Below are positions 15,161 to 23,177 of a DNA stretch of 64,000 bases, in pieces. How positions within the stretch are numbered: position 1 is the first letter of the stretch; the number at the start of each line of letters is the position of its first letter. A model generated the notes under the pieces. It did not search any database. It was not told the origin of the DNA and was given only the letters and a program-made list of their open reading frames with translations. This DNA comes from Gammaproteobacteria bacterium (GTDB lineage Bacteria > Pseudomonadota > Gammaproteobacteria > SZUA-140). The position numbers and the translations under genes are program-made. Location: contig JADJQS010000015.1 in the NCBI GenBank assembly GCA_016712635.1, positions 62,001-126,000 on the forward strand, given 5' to 3'.

Positions 15161-16792
15161 ATGGAGTTTTTGCGCAAACGCACCGTCACGGTCAGGGTCA
15201 TGGAGGCCTTCGCGGTGCTGATCGTCCTGGCGGCAGGCCTGTCGATCTATGTGCACGGCAGGCTGAGCGACATCGACGAGAGGAAGGCCCGCCTCGATGA
15301 GATACGCGTCTTGACGACAGAGGCGAGGCTGCTGCGGCTCTCGGTGTCCAACCTCAGGCTTTCTTTCGCCGCTGCCTCGCTGACCCGGGATCGCGGCATC
15401 GTCGACCGCAAGGCAACACCGCATTACGAGCAGGCGCTGGGTGCGCTCAAACGCATGGTTTTACAGGATCAGCGGGTCGACAGCGGAGCCCTGGGCGATA
15501 TCGCCGTCCTCGAGAGCGGCCTGCACCGGATGCACCAGTCAGGGGGCCGCATGTTCGAGGCGTATTCCCGCGACTGGGTCCAGGGGAACATGGCGATGGC
15601 GGAGCATGATCGAATCTGCGATCCGGTGATCAAGGCCGTGGACGCGAGCGTTGTGAATCTCGACCGGGTGTACGCGGAACTTTCCGCCGCGAACTCACAG
15701 GCCATACACGGGCTTGTCCTCACCATGCTGGCCATGGCAGGACTGATCGTGCTCGTCGGCGTGACCTCGGCGTTGATGCTCGCGCGCCGGATTACGCGAC
15801 CGATGCGGATCATGCGGGAATCCATCATCCGCCTGGTCCGGGGCGATCTCACCCATCGGACGGAGATCAGGGACAGCAGCGAGTTCGGCGAGCTGACGGC
15901 GATGATCGACGAACTGACGGACACGCTGAAGGACGTCGTCACCGGGATGATCGACGGGGCCGCCAACATCTCCATAGGATCCAGGCAGATCGCGCGCGGG
16001 ATCGAGGATGTTTCCCGGCACCGTGCAGATCAGGTATCCAGCCTGGAACAGGCGGCCGCCTCTTCGGAGGCAATCGCATCCGCCCTGCACCGGAGCGCGG
16101 ATAACGCCCAGCAGATGGGCCGCCTGGTCAAGGCGGCGCTTGAGGAGGCTGAGGCTGGCGGTAACGTTCTCCGTGACACGGCGGTCGCGATTTCCGATGT
16201 CGACGGGTCCAGCGGCAAGATCACCGGCATCTTCCGGGTCGTCGATGACATCGCCTCGCGGGCCAACCTCCTTGCGCTCAAGGCCGTGGTCGAGGCGGCG
16301 CGCGCCGGCGAACAGGACAACGATTTCGCCGGCGTTGCAACCGAGGCGCATGAGCTGGCGCAGCGCAGCGCGGCGGCAGCCAGGGAAATCAGGGGGTTGA
16401 TCGATGACAATCTGTGGAGGGTCAAGCTCGGCAGGCAATTGGTCGATCAATCGGGAGAGATGCTCGACAGGGTTATCGCGAATGTAAGAACGATTTCTGG
16501 CGACACAGTGGAGGTCTCCAGCGCGAGCCGGGAACAATCGGCGGGTATCGAGCGGATCAACCAGGCTGTACTGCAGATGGGTGTGATGAGCGAACGGGAC
16601 GCGGTGCTGGTCGGACAGGCGTTCACCGCCACCCGCGCGATGGAGGAGCAGTCGCGCAGACTGCTTGAATGCATCGCCTTTTTCAAGATGCATCGGGTCG
16701 GGAGGGCGGCAGCTGCGGGCAACCGCGCCGAGCGTCCAGTCGCCATGCCGCGTTACTTACAAGAAGAGATGATGGGCGTGACCGCAGGCTAG
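15161..16792 (+). CDS. Methyl-accepting chemotaxis-like receptor with degenerate signalling tip
   Basis: 543 residues with receptor layout: transmembrane helix (about 13-31), periplasmic helical sensor (32-181), second transmembrane helix (182-208), HAMP (about 208-262), cytoplasmic helices. A strong ribosome site (AAGGAGGAG) precedes the ATG. The normally near-invariant hairpin tip is altered. At residues 361-393, where standard receptors have IAFQTNLLALNAAVEAARAG followed by EQGRGFAVVA, this one has IASRANLLALKAVVEAARAG followed by EQDNDFAGVA. Tip residues for trimer and CheA/CheW contact are therefore changed, but the frame is open throughout. There is no C-terminal CheR-binding pentapeptide. 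It may be a specialised, modulating or decaying receptor. Confidence 0.85.
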   Translation: MEFLRKRTVTVRVMEAFAVLIVLAAGLSIYVHGRLSDIDERKARLDEIRVLTTEARLLRLSVSNLRLSFAAASLTRDRGIVDRKATPHYEQALGALKRMVLQDQRVDSGALGDIAVLESGLHRMHQSGGRMFEAYSRDWVQGNMAMAEHDRICDPVIKAVDASVVNLDRVYAELSAANSQAIHGLVLTMLAMAGLIVLVGVTSALMLARRITRPMRIMRESIIRLVRGDLTHRTEIRDSSEFGELTAMIDELTDTLKDVVTGMIDGAANISIGSRQIARGIEDVSRHRADQVSSLEQAAASSEAIASALHRSADNAQQMGRLVKAALEEAEAGGNVLRDTAVAISDVDGSSGKITGIFRVVDDIASRANLLALKAVVEAARAGEQDNDFAGVATEAHELAQRSAAAAREIRGLIDDNLWRVKLGRQLVDQSGEMLDRVIANVRTISGDTVEVSSASREQSAGIERINQAVLQMGVMSERDAVLVGQAFTATRAMEEQSRRLLECIAFFKMHRVGRAAAAGNRAERPVAMPRYLQEEMMGVTAG

Positions 16793-16825
16793 GGCGCTCG
16801 TAAATCAAAACCTCGGGGAAGCACG

Positions 16826-17188
16826 ATGGCAACGATTATGGCAGTCGACGATTCAGCCTCCATGCGCCGCATGGTGGCGTTCACGCTCAAGGGTGTTGGG
16901 CATGAGGTGATCGAGGCTAAGGACGGGGTGGCCGCATTCTCCACCGCTAGGACCCAGAAGGTCGACCTGGTGGTCACCGACGTCAATATGCCGAACATGG
17001 ACGGCATCACGCTGGTCCGGGAGTTGCGCACTCTCCCGACCTACCGCTTTACGCCGATCCTGGTCCTGACCACGGAATCCTCCGACGCCAAGAAGCAGGA
17101 GGGCAGGGCTGCCGGCGCCACCGGCTGGATCGTCAAGCCGTTCAGCCCGGATCAGCTCATCGCGACGATCAGGAAGGTACTTGGGTAA
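16826..17188 (+). CDS. CheY-like response regulator (second copy)
   Basis: 120-residue stand-alone receiver domain with the acidic pair (AVDDSASMRR), phospho-acceptor Asp in VVTDVNMPNMDG, Thr in LVLTTES and Lys in VKPFSPDQL. It is clearly different from the canonical CheY at 10418 and resembles the CheY type found inside cheA-cheW operons. It may act as a phosphate sink, on a different target, or on the motor. The context between a receptor and a cheW fits the che pathway. Confidence 0.92.
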   Translation: MATIMAVDDSASMRRMVAFTLKGVGHEVIEAKDGVAAFSTARTQKVDLVVTDVNMPNMDGITLVRELRTLPTYRFTPILVLTTESSDAKKQEGRAAGATGWIVKPFSPDQLIATIRKVLG

Positions 17189-17251
17189 CAGGCGGCTCAT
17201 CCGGCAGCGTGCACGAGCCGTCATGAACAGAGACAGCAGGGAGAGAGAACA

Positions 17252-17788
17252 ATGAATACGGGACATGCAGCAACGGCAAGGGCGGAAACCGAGGCGCGGG
17301 CGGATGACGCGACCGACCAGTTTCTGACCTTTGTCCTGGCGGGGGAGCACTACGGGGTGGATATCCTGCGGGTGCAGGAGATTCGCGGCTGGTCTCAGGT
17401 GACCCATATCCCGAATACCCCCGACTACATCCACGGCGTGCTCAACCTGCGCGGCACGATCGTGCCGATCGTGGATCTGCGCACGCGCTTCGGCATCGAG
17501 CGCATCGCCAACAGCCGCACCACGGTCATCGTGGTGCTGAGGGTGATGCAGGCGGATCAGCACCGCACCATAGGGCTGGTGGTGGATGCGGTTTCGGATG
17601 TATGCAATGTGGGCAATAACGAGCGCAAACCCGCGCCGGACTTCGGTGCCTCGGCGCAGACGGAATTCATCAGCGGCATGGCCGCGATCGACGACAGGAT
17701 GGTGATCCTGCTCGACGTCGACCGTCTGTTTCACAGCGACGAACTGGCGGTGGTGGATGCCGCAGCCGGATCGCGCCGATCCGGTTGA
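17252..17788 (+). CDS. cheW: Chemotaxis coupling protein CheW (copy 2)
   Basis: 178 residues with a CheW domain: FLTFVLAGEHYGVDILRVQEIRGW, HIPNTPDYIHGVLNLRGTIVPIVDLR and IGLVVDAVSDVC. Preceded by a strong ribosome site (GGGAGAGAG). It lies between the second CheY and two receptors. Strong similarity to copy 1 indicates duplication within the operon. Confidence 0.95.
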   Translation: MNTGHAATARAETEARADDATDQFLTFVLAGEHYGVDILRVQEIRGWSQVTHIPNTPDYIHGVLNLRGTIVPIVDLRTRFGIERIANSRTTVIVVLRVMQADQHRTIGLVVDAVSDVCNVGNNERKPAPDFGASAQTEFISGMAAIDDRMVILLDVDRLFHSDELAVVDAAAGSRRSG

Positions 17789-17834
17789 CTCGGCGCACAC
17801 CTCTACCAGGCAGAACAACAAAGGAAGGGCTGAC

Positions 17835-19631
17835 ATGTTCAAGAACATTTCGATCAAGGCGCGCCTGATATTCGTGCTCGGGCTGCTCGCCGTATTGCTG
17901 ATGATCAACGGGGGGTTCGGTCTGTACGGTCTCAACAAGACCAACGCGAGCCTGCAGAAGGTCTACGAACAGGATGCCGCCAACGTGATCCGGCTGTCCG
18001 CCATCGAGCGCAAGATACTGAAGAACCGTATCGCGCTCTTCATCGCGACCTCCGATCCGTCGGAAGACACCATCCGCCTGCGCACCGCAGAGGTGGAGAA
18101 GAACATCGGGGAAATCAATACGCTCTGGGACGAATACATGAAGACGGAGATGTCCGCGGAAGACCGCGTGGTGGCCGACGACTTTGCCACCATCTTCCCG
18201 CGCTTCATCCAGGAGGGCGTACGTCCCGCGGTGGCCTTCCTGCGCGAAAACAAGGTGGAAGACGCCCAGCGTCACCTGATCTACGTGCTGTTCGCGCTGT
18301 CGCTGGCGCTGGAGCCCCGCATGGACGCCCTGATGGAGGTGCAGGAAAGACACGCCAAGGAAAGCTACGAGTCGTCGCAGGCGACATATGGCGAGGTACA
18401 GATCATCGCCTTCAGCTGCATCGGCATCGGCATGCTGATGGCCACTGTGGTCGGGTTTTTCCTGGTGCGGGCAATCGTCAACCCGCTCAACGAGGCGGTG
18501 CGCATCGCCAACGATATCGCCGCCGGCGATCTGACCAAACAGATCCAGGTGCGCACCAGGGATGAGACCGGCAAGCTGCTCGCCGCCATGAAGCAGATGA
18601 GTGCGAAGCTCGCCGAGATGGTCGGCAAGGTGAGCGAGGCCAGCGTGTCGGTCGCCACCGGCGCGCGCGAGATCGCGGCCGGCAATGTCAACCTGTCGCA
18701 GCGCACCGAGGAACAGGCCTCCTCGCTGGAGGAGACCGCCTCTTCGATGGAAGAGCTCACCTCGACGGTGAAGCAGAACGCCGACAACGCGCGCCAGGCC
18801 AACCAGCTCGCCAATGCCGCGCGCGAGGCGGCCGAGAAGGGCAGCGACGTGGTGTCGCGCGCGATGGGGGCGATGGGGGACATCAACGCCTCCTCGAAGA
18901 AGGTCGCGGACATCATCGGGGTGATCGACGAAATCGCGTTCCAGACCAACCTGCTGGCGCTGAACGCGGCGGTCGAGGCCGCGCGCGCCGGCGAGCAGGG
19001 CCGCGGCTTCGCGGTGGTCGCCGCCGAGGTGCGCAACCTGGCCCAGCGCAGCGCCACCTCCGCCAAGGAGATCAAGGACCTGATCGGCGATTCGGTGCAG
19101 AAGGTCAACGGCGGCGCCGAGCTGGTCAATCAATCGGGCAAGACACTGGAGGAGATCGTCTCCAGCGTGAAGAAGGTCACCGACATCGTGGCCGAGATCG
19201 CCGCGGCCAGCCAGGAGCAGTCATCCGGCATCGAGCAGATCAATAAGGCCGTGATGCAGATGGATGAGATGACCCAGCAGAATGCAGCTCTCGTCGAGCA
19301 GGCGTCGGCGGCGAGCCGTTCCATGGAAGAGCAGGCCAATGTGATGAGCGACCTGATGGCCCGATTCAAGACCAACGGCGACACGGTGGCACGCACGACA
19401 CAGCACGCATCAGTGCGCCGGACCGACATGAGTGAGGATGGCGCGGAGACTTCGTCCGAGTCGGTGTCCGGCAAGGCGCGCAAGATGATCAGCGTGCGCA
19501 TGCCCGCAGCCGCCCGCCGCAGCCAGCAGCAGGCGTCCGCGCATGATGATGAGTTCTCCATGCCGCCGGCACACGCCCGCGTCAATGGCAAGGTCAACGG
19601 CGCCGGCGCCGATGAATGGCAGGAGTTTTAA
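17835..19631 (+). CDS. Methyl-accepting chemotaxis protein with CheR/CheB-binding tail
   Basis: Transmembrane chemoreceptor of 598 residues. ATG at 17835 was chosen over an in-frame ATG at 17757 because AAGGAAGG precedes it and the protein then begins MFKNISIKARLIFVLGLLAV, a typical Tar-like first helix. The four-helix periplasmic ligand domain is followed by a second transmembrane helix (IIAFSCIGIGMLMATVVGFFLV), HAMP and a standard signalling domain with the canonical tip IAFQTNLLALNAAVEAARAG. The C-terminus ends E-W-Q-E-F, fitting the x-W-x-x-F pentapeptide that tethers CheR and CheB. It is the only receptor here with that tail. The ligand is unknown. Confidence 0.94.
   Translation: MFKNISIKARLIFVLGLLAVLLMINGGFGLYGLNKTNASLQKVYEQDAANVIRLSAIERKILKNRIALFIATSDPSEDTIRLRTAEVEKNIGEINTLWDEYMKTEMSAEDRVVADDFATIFPRFIQEGVRPAVAFLRENKVEDAQRHLIYVLFALSLALEPRMDALMEVQERHAKESYESSQATYGEVQIIAFSCIGIGMLMATVVGFFLVRAIVNPLNEAVRIANDIAAGDLTKQIQVRTRDETGKLLAAMKQMSAKLAEMVGKVSEASVSVATGAREIAAGNVNLSQRTEEQASSLEETASSMEELTSTVKQNADNARQANQLANAAREAAEKGSDVVSRAMGAMGDINASSKKVADIIGVIDEIAFQTNLLALNAAVEAARAGEQGRGFAVVAAEVRNLAQRSATSAKEIKDLIGDSVQKVNGGAELVNQSGKTLEEIVSSVKKVTDIVAEIAAASQEQSSGIEQINKAVMQMDEMTQQNAALVEQASAASRSMEEQANVMSDLMARFKTNGDTVARTTQHASVRRTDMSEDGAETSSESVSGKARKMISVRMPAAARRSQQQASAHDDEFSMPPAHARVNGKVNGAGADEWQEF
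18690..19110 (+). repeat. Receptor signalling-domain repeat, copy A
   Basis: DNA here is almost identical over long stretches to 20631-21030 in the next receptor, including at third codon positions, for example around the AAVEAARAGEQGRGF codons. This suggests recent duplication or gene conversion between neighbouring receptors. Confidence 0.75.
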
Positions 19632-19685
19632 CCGAACGTGACAGGGCAGCCGTCTTTGCCGGCAGTCGGGGTGTTTCCTCGCGGC

Positions 19686-19724
19686 GAACCCGGATGGACT
19701 TGCATTATCCATGCAACTCGGTTC
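19686..19724 (+). repeat. Imperfect inverted repeat between receptor genes
   Basis: A core TTGCAT / ATGCAA with a 5-base loop (19700-19716) is extended by GAC/CTC-type pairing and by GAACC / GGTTC at the outer ends. It lies in the 145-base gap before aer and could be an attenuator, processing site or operator. No T-run follows. Confidence 0.4.
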
Positions 19725-19776
19725 ACCCGCTTTGACATGGGCGACCGATTTACCGGACAGAAAGCGAGATGTGATC

Positions 19777-21510
19777 ATGCGTAACAATGGACCAGTCACC
19801 AACGTCGAGCGTCACTTCGGCGAACATGAGCGCATCGTGTCGAAGACCGACACGAAGGGACGCATCACTTACGTCAACAAGACCTTCGAGGAAATCAGCG
19901 GATTCACCAAGGAGGAGCTGATGGGTAAGGCGCACAACATCGTGCGCCACCCCGACATGCCGCCGGCGGCCTTCGAGGATCTGTGGAACACCCTCAAGTC
20001 GGGCAAGCCCTGGCGCGGCCTGGTGAAGAACCGCTGCAAGAACGGCGACTATTACTGGGTCGAGGCCAATGTAAATCCGATTTCCGAAAACGGCGAGGTC
20101 ACCGGCTATGTATCGATGCGCTCGTGCCCGACGCGCGAGCAGGTGGAGTGGGCGGAGAACACCTACCGCCTGGTGCGCGAAGGGCGCGCGAACCATCTCC
20201 GGATCAAGGAGGGGCGCGTGGTGCACCGCGGCCTCCGCGGCCAGCTTGAGAAACTCGGCTCCCTCAGCGTCAAGGCGCGCCTGATGCTGGGCATGGCGGC
20301 GCTCACCTTTACCGCGATCGGCATGTCGTTCCTGGGTGTCGGAACCTGGGCGTCGATCGGCGTGAACGTCCTCATGCTGATTGCGATGGAATTCTATCTG
20401 GTGCGTGTGATCGTGCGCCCGCTGCGCGAGGCTGTGCGGGTATCCAACGCGATCACGGCGGGCGACCTCGGCGTGGAGGTGGAAAACCGGGGACGGGATG
20501 AGTTCGGCGATCTGCTCTATGCACTCAGTATCATGAAAGGCACGCTGCAGGGCATCGTCGCGGACGTGGTGTGCAGGGCCTCCGCCTTCAATCATACCGC
20601 GAGCGGCATCGCCGCCGGCAACGACAGCCTGTCGCAGCGCACCGAGGAGCAGGCCTCCTCGCTGGAGGAGACCGCCTCTTCGATGGAAGAGCTTACCTCG
20701 ACGGTGAAGCAGAATGCGGACAACGCCGTGCAGGCCAGCCGCCTGGCGGAAGATACGCGGAAGTCGGCCGAGAAGGGCGGCGAAGTGGTGACCAGGGCGG
20801 TCAGCGCCATGAGCGGCATCAACAAGGCGAGCAAGAAGATCGCGGACATCATCGGGGTAATCGACGAGATCGCGTTCCAGACCAACCTGCTGGCGTTGAA
20901 CGCGGCGGTCGAGGCCGCGCGGGCCGGCGAGCAGGGCCGCGGCTTTGCCGTGGTCGCGGGCGAGGTACGCAGCCTGGCGCAGCGCAGTGCCACCTCCGCC
21001 AAGGAGATCAAGGACCTCATCAACGACAGCGTGCTGAAGGTCGAGGCCGGCACCGAACTGGTCAACGCCTCTGGCCAGACGCTCATGGAGATTGTGACCG
21101 GGGTCGGCAAGGTGACCACGATCGTCGCCGACATCGCCGCAGCAAGCCGCGAGCAGTCGGCGGGGATCGAACAGGTCAACCAGGCGGTGATGCAGATGGA
21201 CGACCTCACCCAGCAGAACGCCGCCCTGGTCGAGGAGGCGGCGCAGACCAGCCGCACCCTGGAGGAGGATTCCAGGGGCCTGATCCAGATGATGGACTTC
21301 TTCCAGATGGCGTGCGCGCCGGGTGCCCGTTCTGCAGTGCCGCGGAGCCGTCCGGCCGCGGCAAAGGCGGCCGGACGTGACGGTGCGCCGCGGCGCCCGG
21401 CGGAATCCGCTGCCAGGCAGGACGGCGCGGAATCCCGCCCGGCGCCGCCACCCATGACGGCGCGGCGGCAGTCCCCTGCCGGCGGAGCCGCGGACCGGGC
21501 ACAGTTCTAG
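19777..21510 (+). CDS. aer: Aer-type PAS-containing redox/energy taxis receptor
   Basis: 577 residues starting at ATG 19777; an in-frame upstream ATG (19711) would add 22 unlikely residues. The PAS domain (about 15-130) is very close to E. coli Aer, with NIVRHPDMPPAAFEDLW, PWRGLVKNRCKNGDYYWVEA and GYVSMRS, so it probably binds FAD and senses redox state. One hydrophobic membrane segment follows (LGMAALTFTAIGMSFLGVGT and on), then HAMP and a canonical signalling domain. As in Aer there is no periplasmic domain and no W-x-x-F tail. The C-terminal 60 residues are low-complexity Ala/Pro/Arg. The signalling DNA nearly repeats that of the previous receptor. Confidence 0.93.
   Translation: MRNNGPVTNVERHFGEHERIVSKTDTKGRITYVNKTFEEISGFTKEELMGKAHNIVRHPDMPPAAFEDLWNTLKSGKPWRGLVKNRCKNGDYYWVEANVNPISENGEVTGYVSMRSCPTREQVEWAENTYRLVREGRANHLRIKEGRVVHRGLRGQLEKLGSLSVKARLMLGMAALTFTAIGMSFLGVGTWASIGVNVLMLIAMEFYLVRVIVRPLREAVRVSNAITAGDLGVEVENRGRDEFGDLLYALSIMKGTLQGIVADVVCRASAFNHTASGIAAGNDSLSQRTEEQASSLEETASSMEELTSTVKQNADNAVQASRLAEDTRKSAEKGGEVVTRAVSAMSGINKASKKIADIIGVIDEIAFQTNLLALNAAVEAARAGEQGRGFAVVAGEVRSLAQRSATSAKEIKDLINDSVLKVEAGTELVNASGQTLMEIVTGVGKVTTIVADIAAASREQSAGIEQVNQAVMQMDDLTQQNAALVEEAAQTSRTLEEDSRGLIQMMDFFQMACAPGARSAVPRSRPAAAKAAGRDGAPRRPAESAARQDGAESRPAPPPMTARRQSPAGGAADRAQF
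20631..21030 (+). repeat. Receptor signalling-domain repeat, copy B
   Basis: Partner of copy A at 18690-19110. The two read almost base for base the same through the ASSLEETASSMEELTSTVKQ and AFQTNLLALNAAVEAARAGE coding stretches. Confidence 0.75.
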
Positions 21511-21587
21511 CAATGGCGGCGTCAAGCGGTGCCGGATACCTGCATCCAGCAGGCGGATAAACAGCGGTCGAGATCAAGAGGCGTAGC

Positions 21588-22445
21588 GTGGCGGCAAACG
21601 GGCAGCTCATATCGGATGTCTATCAGCGTGAACTGGTATTCACCGACGCGGACTTCAATTTCATCCGGCGTCTGGTCGCGGAGAAGACCGGTATCGCCCT
21701 GTCGGAACAGAAACGCGAGCTGGTGTACGGGCGGCTTTCCAAGAGACTGCGCAGCCTGGATCTGCAGTCCTTCGCCGATTACTGTTCCTTTGTCGAGCGG
21801 AATGCAGACGAACTGCATGAGCTGGTCAACGCCATCACCACCAACCTGACCTCGTTCTTCCGCGAGTCATATCACTTCGACTACCTGCGCGACACCCTGC
21901 TGCCGGCGCTCCTGCGCAGCAATGCGGACAGCCGCCGCATCCGCATCTGGTCGGCGGGATGCTCGACCGGCGAGGAGCCCTATTCGATCGCGATGGTGCT
22001 GCGCGACGCGCTGCCGTCTGCGCAGGGCTGGGATGCGAAGATCCTCGCCACCGACATCGATTCAAACGTGCTGGCGCGCGCGCAGCAGGGCGTGTACGCG
22101 GAGGAGCGCGCGTCCGGCATTCCGGAGCGCTATCTGCGACGCAGCTTCCGCAAGGGACAGGGCGACAACGCGGGCATGCTGCGCGTCGGCGACGAGGTGC
22201 GCTCCCTGATCACCTTCCGCCAGCTCAATCTGATGCATGACTGGCCAATGCGCGGCCCGTTCGACGTGATCTTCTGCCGCAACGTGGTGATCTATTTCGA
22301 CAAGCCGACACAGAGGCGCCTGTTTGACCGCTATGCAGACCTGCTCGCGGATGGCGGGCACCTGTTCATCGGTCATTCGGAGACCTTGTTCAAGGTGAGT
22401 GACCGTTTCACCTTGATCGGGCGCACCATCTATCACAAACACTGA
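21588..22445 (+). CDS. cheR: Chemotaxis protein methyltransferase CheR
   Basis: Methylates glutamates of receptors using S-adenosylmethionine, the positive arm of adaptation. 285 residues from a GTG start. It has the N-terminal helical domain (FIRRLVAEKTGIALSEQKRELVYGRL), TNLTSFFRESYHF, the SAM site IRIWSAGCSTGEEPYS, DIDSNVL, and FCRNVVIYFDKPTQRRLFDRY. It lies in the order cheR-cheD-cheB. The W-Q-E-F tail on the receptor at 17835 is a likely docking site. Confidence 0.96.
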   Translation: MAANGQLISDVYQRELVFTDADFNFIRRLVAEKTGIALSEQKRELVYGRLSKRLRSLDLQSFADYCSFVERNADELHELVNAITTNLTSFFRESYHFDYLRDTLLPALLRSNADSRRIRIWSAGCSTGEEPYSIAMVLRDALPSAQGWDAKILATDIDSNVLARAQQGVYAEERASGIPERYLRRSFRKGQGDNAGMLRVGDEVRSLITFRQLNLMHDWPMRGPFDVIFCRNVVIYFDKPTQRRLFDRYADLLADGGHLFIGHSETLFKVSDRFTLIGRTIYHKH

Positions 22446-22465
22446 CGGCAGGGGATGGAATCGCA

Positions 22466-23124
22466 ATGAACGCGAGCGGTCGCGCGAGCGAGAAAGACCC
22501 CGCTGTTCTCCCCCGGTCCTGCCCGGGTTCGAGCACATCAACCGCTACTGGGACGATATGCACCGGCAGTTCGCCGCGAAGATCCTGCCGGGTGAGTACT
22601 ACGTGACCTGCGGCCAGGAAATGGTGGTGACGGTGCTGGGTTCATGCGTGTCGGCCTGCATCCGCGACGCGGTCTCCGGCGTCGGCGGCATGAACCATTT
22701 CATGCTGCCGGTGAGCCAGGGCGGTGGCGGGGGTAGCTGGGACGCCGCCGGTCTCGGCGCCTCGACGCGCTACGGCAATTACGCGATGGAGCGGCTGATC
22801 AACGACATCCTCAAGAACGGCGGCCGGCGTCAGAACCTGGAGGTCAAGGTATTCGGCGGCGGCAAGATCCTCGCCAACATGACCGATATCGGCGACAAGA
22901 ACATCAATTTCGTGCGCGCCTACATCAGTGCCGAGGGGTTGCGGCTGTCGGCGAGCGATCTCGGCGATATTCATCCACGCAAGGTCTATTACGCGCCGGC
23001 CACTGGCAAGGTCTTCATGAAGAAATTGCGCGCCCTGCACAACAACACCATCCTGGAGCGCGAAACCGCGTATATGGAGGAGATCGTGCACAAACCGGTG
23101 GAAGGGGACGTTACCCTGTTCTGA
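22466..23124 (+). pseudogene. cheD: CheD with apparent N-terminal frameshift (full extent)
   Basis: An ATG at 22466 with ribosome site GGGGATGG opens a frame MNASGRASEKDPAVLP. This reaches the C-run at 22510-22514 and then goes wrong. From there the conserved CheD N-terminal text (VLPGFEHINRYWDDM, then the body) is in another frame that has no ATG, GTG or TTG start upstream. Adding one C to the five-C run joins the two into one frame of about 219 residues. This could be a real mutation, a phase-variable tract or a sequencing error. A shorter protein from 22558 is still possible (separate entry). Confidence 0.6.
22558..23124 (+). CDS. cheD: Chemoreceptor glutamine deamidase CheD (open portion)
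   Basis: Deamidates receptor glutamines to glutamates and can interact with CheY phosphatases. The open frame from ATG 22558 gives 188 residues with the family body: AAKILPGEYYVTCGQEMVVTVLGSCVSACIRD (catalytic Cys in LGSCVSAC), GVGGMNHFMLP (catalytic His), RYGNYAMERLINDILKNGG (catalytic-site Thr position not checked), KVFGGGKI. It ends GDVTLF. The expected 20-30 N-terminal residues with FEHINRYWD lie upstream in frame but without a start, so the gene probably carries a frameshift. No good ribosome site precedes 22558. Confidence 0.85.
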   Translation: MHRQFAAKILPGEYYVTCGQEMVVTVLGSCVSACIRDAVSGVGGMNHFMLPVSQGGGGGSWDAAGLGASTRYGNYAMERLINDILKNGGRRQNLEVKVFGGGKILANMTDIGDKNINFVRAYISAEGLRLSASDLGDIHPRKVYYAPATGKVFMKKLRALHNNTILERETAYMEEIVHKPVEGDVTLF

Positions 23125-23177
23125 CGCCGTGCATCGCACCGGGATTCCGGATTCAGTATCGGACGGAGAATAACAAC

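Noticed and set aside
17670..21525. Long minus-strand frames opposite the two receptors
   Set aside because: Their mutual similarity only mirrors the duplicated receptor DNA on the plus strand.
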